DNA of 64,000 nucleotides, from NCBI RefSeq assembly GCF_903166585.1, contig NZ_CAESCM010000001.1:751079-815078 (forward strand), read 5' to 3'. A program made the position numbers and the translations under genes. Origin of the DNA: Pedobacter ghigonis (GTDB taxonomy: Bacteria > Bacteroidota > Bacteroidia > Sphingobacteriales > Sphingobacteriaceae). Numbering within the stretch: the first letter of the stretch is position 1; every line of letters starts with the position of its first letter. Below are positions 61,757 to 64,000 of this stretch, piece after piece. Under the pieces are notes generated by a model that saw only the letters and a program-made list of their open reading frames with translations, was not told the origin of the DNA and did not search any database.

Positions 61757-63043
61757 CTATATGGTGAAAGGTGCGCGCATTACAGGATTGATCAGTTTAT
61801 TGGCTGCTTCATCATCAATGAATTCCTGCTTAACCGGGTCGAATTTTAATGAACGGCCCAGGCGGAGTGCTGCCAAACCAATATTTACGATATTACAAGA
61901 GCGGTGTCCGTTTTCTTCGTTCAGGGCAAATTGCTGCCTGGTTTTAACCGAAGTTACAAAATCTGTCATCTGTGGTGCAGGATCGGGAAATGCTGCCAGT
62001 TTACGCTCCAAATCCGGAATATCAGATTTAAAGCCTGGATAAAGCTTTCCTTTTGGTCCTTCTATATAAGGCACGTTGGTGTCTTTACCTTCGCCATCTA
62101 AAATGATCTGGCAACCATCGGCATAGGTATAGGTAATTCTTCTCCAGGTACCTACGGCATCGCTGTGCTGCTGAGGGGCATCAACCTCTACCGAAATTGG
62201 GTTGGTATCATCTTTACCCAAAAAGTACTGAATGGGATCGATATAGTGCTGGCCCATATCGCTTAAGCCGCCACCATCGTAATCCCAGTAACCGCGGAAA
62301 GTGCCATGTACACGGTGCGTGCTGTAAGGTTTAAAAGGTGCCGGTCCTAACCACGAATTATAATCAAGCTCTGCAGGTACAGGTTCAACTGGTAAATTTT
62401 CTTTGCCTACCCAGTAAAATTTCCAGTCGTAGCCGGTATGCTTACTTACGGTAACCTTTAAAGGCCAGCCCAGTAAACCACTATCAACCAGTTTTTTGAT
62501 GGGTTTTACGGTTGTTCCCATGCCATAAAAAGTATCTTTAAACCTAAACCAGGTATTTAAACGAAACATCCGGCCGTGTTGCTGTACGGCTTCCATTACC
62601 CTTTTACCTTCGCCAATGGTATGGGTCATAGGTTTTTCGCACCAAATATCTTTACCTGCATTGGCCGCATCAATGGCCATTGTTCCGTGCCAGTGTGGCG
62701 GCGTGGCAATGTGTACAATATCGACCTGAGGCAGTTTCAGTAATTCGCGGTAATCGCTAAAGGTTTTCACGCCCTTATCCAGCATTGGTAACGATTTGGC
62801 AATGTGCCTGGTGTCTACATCGCAAATGGCTACTACCTGTGTGCCATCGTAAACAAAGTGGCCACGGCCCATGCCCCCAACGCCAATAACGGCTTTGGTT
62901 AACTTATCGCTTGGCGCTATAAAGCCTTGTCCGCCCAGTACGTAACGGGGCACAATTGTAAAGGCAGCAAGGCCCACTGCCGTTTTTTTAATAAAGTCTC
63001 TTCTGGAGTTTGTTTGTGTTTGCGGTTCTTCTTTAGTTTTCAT
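61757..63043 (-). CDS. Tat-exported Gfo/Idh/MocA-family oxidoreductase
   Basis: 428 residues. Twin-arginine signal NSRRDFIKKTAVGLAAFTIV; Rossmann motif KAVIGVGGMGRGHFVYDGTQ; DIVHIATPPHWHGTMAIDAA and KDIWCEKPMTHTIGEGKRVM (EKP present); second domain with GYWDYDGGGLSDMGQHYIDP. First gene of the leftward operon, 42 bp before the HEAT-DUF1080 gene, 256 bp divergent from the ROK regulator. Likely a periplasmic glycoside 3-dehydrogenase (inference from the gene set). Confidence 0.93.
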   Translation of the reverse strand: MKTKEEPQTQTNSRRDFIKKTAVGLAAFTIVPRYVLGGQGFIAPSDKLTKAVIGVGGMGRGHFVYDGTQVVAICDVDTRHIAKSLPMLDKGVKTFSDYRELLKLPQVDIVHIATPPHWHGTMAIDAANAGKDIWCEKPMTHTIGEGKRVMEAVQQHGRMFRLNTWFRFKDTFYGMGTTVKPIKKLVDSGLLGWPLKVTVSKHTGYDWKFYWVGKENLPVEPVPAELDYNSWLGPAPFKPYSTHRVHGTFRGYWDYDGGGLSDMGQHYIDPIQYFLGKDDTNPISVEVDAPQQHSDAVGTWRRITYTYADGCQIILDGEGKDTNVPYIEGPKGKLYPGFKSDIPDLERKLAAFPDPAPQMTDFVTSVKTRQQFALNEENGHRSCNIVNIGLAALRLGRSLKFDPVKQEFIDDEAANKLINPVMRAPFTI

Positions 63044-63299
63044 TTTGGTTGTTTGTATGTAGAAATAAACTTATCTGATGGTTATTTGCTTTGTGGTTCA
63101 GCTTACATTAATTGCCGGAGCAATATATTTTGGTTACAAAATAGGGTACGGCGACATTAAGCAGCATATTTGGTTAGTTAATGTTAGCAAGAATTTGTTA
63201 AAAAGACAAAACATCGTTTATTTCTTTACGTATTAAAAAAACTTTCATAAAATTTTAATAGAAGTTCTATATATTTACCCAAATAGAAACCAAATATTC

Positions 63300-64000
63300 A
63301 TGAATCTTAACGCATTAAATAACTTATCGGACAGAGAGGGAAAAAAGAAGCTGACTTATAAATACGAGCTGATCAAATACCTTTTTAGCCTAGGCCCTTC
63401 GCCGGTTTCGGTATTATGCGAAATGATGAATATGAGTACACCCAGTATCCTGAAACTGATTACAGGACTGATGGAGGAAGGCTGGATTGAAAAAAAGGGT
63501 TATGGCATATCCATGGGCGGCCGAAAACCCGACCTCTATGGTTTGAAGGATAAAAAGATCCTCATTATCTGTATCGATATCGAATTGTTCCACACCAAAG
63601 TTGTTGTTATCGACAATAATTATAATTTTTTATTCGCCCCTAAAACCATTGCTTTGCCCATATCAAAAAGCAGGGCTGATTTCTTCAACATCCTGAATAC
63701 CAACACAAAGGATATCCTGCAATCAGAAAATATACCAGGTGAGATGCTGATTGGCTGCAGCGTGGGAATGCCTGGCCTAATTGATGCGGAACGTGGTGAG
63801 AATTACAGCTATTTTTTGAATGATGTAGAGAACATTTCCTTAACAGCTGCATTCGAAAAGATGCTAAAGTTACCTGTAGTGATCCAGAACGATGTAAACG
63901 GTTCTACAATGGCCGAGTTTACACATGGCATGGCAAAAGGCAAAAACAACGTGCTTATTTTGTTAATGGATTGGGGTGTAGGTTTGGGCATTATTATGGA
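63300..64000 (+). CDS. ROK-family transcriptional regulator (3' end outside window)
   Basis: Start ATG at 63300; the frame runs open to the window end (233 codons). The N-terminal winged helix-turn-helix (YELIKYLFSLGPSPVSVLCE, MMNMSTPSILKLITGLMEEG) is followed by the ROK fold: a DIELFHTKVVVIDNNYNFLF segment, GCSVGMPGLIDAERGENYSY, VVIQNDVNGSTMAEFTHGMA and VLILLMDWGVGLGIIM. The usual glycine-rich GxGxG sugar-binding end is D-W-G-V-G-L-G here. NagC/XylR-type regulator, probably controlling the divergent Gfo/Idh/MocA-DUF1080 operon. Confidence 0.88.
   Translation, partial: MNLNALNNLSDREGKKKLTYKYELIKYLFSLGPSPVSVLCEMMNMSTPSILKLITGLMEEGWIEKKGYGISMGGRKPDLYGLKDKKILIICIDIELFHTKVVVIDNNYNFLFAPKTIALPISKSRADFFNILNTNTKDILQSENIPGEMLIGCSVGMPGLIDAERGENYSYFLNDVENISLTAAFEKMLKLPVVIQNDVNGSTMAEFTHGMAKGKNNVLILLMDWGVGLGIIM

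Noticed and set aside
1..64000. CRISPR arrays, rRNA or tRNA genes, integrase or transposase genes
   Set aside because: I saw no regular short repeats with spacers, no tRNA cloverleaf or rRNA sequence, and no recombinase motifs, though by eye I could miss a tRNA.

Overview
This window is from a Bacteroidota genome, most likely Sphingobacteriaceae and Pedobacter-like. The evidence is two SusC/SusD pairs (one with a FecR anti-sigma factor, an ECF sigma factor and an N-terminal STN domain on SusC), many exported glycoside hydrolases, Tat-exported Gfo/Idh/MocA oxidoreductases, perfect Bacteroidota-type -7 boxes (TAnnTTTG), and no clear Shine-Dalgarno sites. I assigned families from memory of motifs and ran no search.

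Region 1 (1-9.6 kb) looks like a defence island. It holds the 3' end of a subtilisin-like S8 peptidase (possibly IetS-like). Next is a leftward three-gene operon: a WYL-like/SH3-barrel protein, a TIGR04141/DUF6119-type protein and an FRG-domain protein. Divergent from it is a rightward reverse transcriptase of the DRT/UG type, and convergent with that a KAP-like P-loop NTPase. The 421-base gap before the reverse transcriptase is the most exciting part. Two back-to-back -7 boxes face away from each other. An 11-bp perfect inverted repeat (5765-5775 with 6118-6128) starts at the predicted transcription start and ends 7 nt before the RT start codon. A second 8-bp stem abuts it. The predicted RNA of about 364 nt has an internal strong hairpin and long stop-free frames on both strands. 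This fits a DRT2-like system in which a noncoding RNA is reverse transcribed, possibly into a repetitive stop-less ORF. The shared divergent promoter hints that the WYL/TIGR04141/FRG operon may belong to the same system.

Region 2 (9.6-13.7 kb) is AT-rich accessory DNA. It contains small secreted proteins of unknown function, decayed gene fragments, a duplicated repeat-plus-terminator module, and a 69-bp repeat pair.

Region 3 (13.7-22.1 kb) is a leftward cell-surface-signalling polysaccharide or nutrient utilisation locus: sigma factor, FecR, STN-SusC, SusD, terminator, then a Tat-exported metallophosphatase. A phosphonoacetate hydrolase gene diverges from it. Leftward behind that are an S1 sulfatase and a GH95-like enzyme (23.7-27.4 kb).

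Region 4 (27.7-32.7 kb) holds a cupin remnant, an LRR-like protein, an orphan contractile-injection tape-measure domain, an RbsD/FucU-like lipoprotein, and a Tat-exported GH116 enzyme.

Region 5 (33-54.6 kb) is a uronate/pectin-type catabolic regulon. It includes two LacI regulators, mannonate dehydratase UxuA, a GH28, a sodium/solute symporter, myo-inositol oxygenase, a second SusC/SusD pair, a purple-acid-phosphatase-like enzyme, an HGSNAT/DUF5009-like membrane acetyltransferase, GH89, GH28 and GH92. Four 20-bp LacI-type operator-like sites (consensus TTACGTAAACGTTTAAGTAA) lie in front of the three transcription units and tie them together.

Region 6 (55-64 kb) has an AHSA1-type protein between two copies of an interspersed repeat. 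It is followed by a leftward four-gene operon (Gfo/Idh/MocA, HEAT-2xDUF1080, Gfo/Idh/MocA, Gfo/Idh/MocA) with a divergent ROK regulator that runs off the window. This resembles the oxidative 3-keto-glycoside cleavage pathway.
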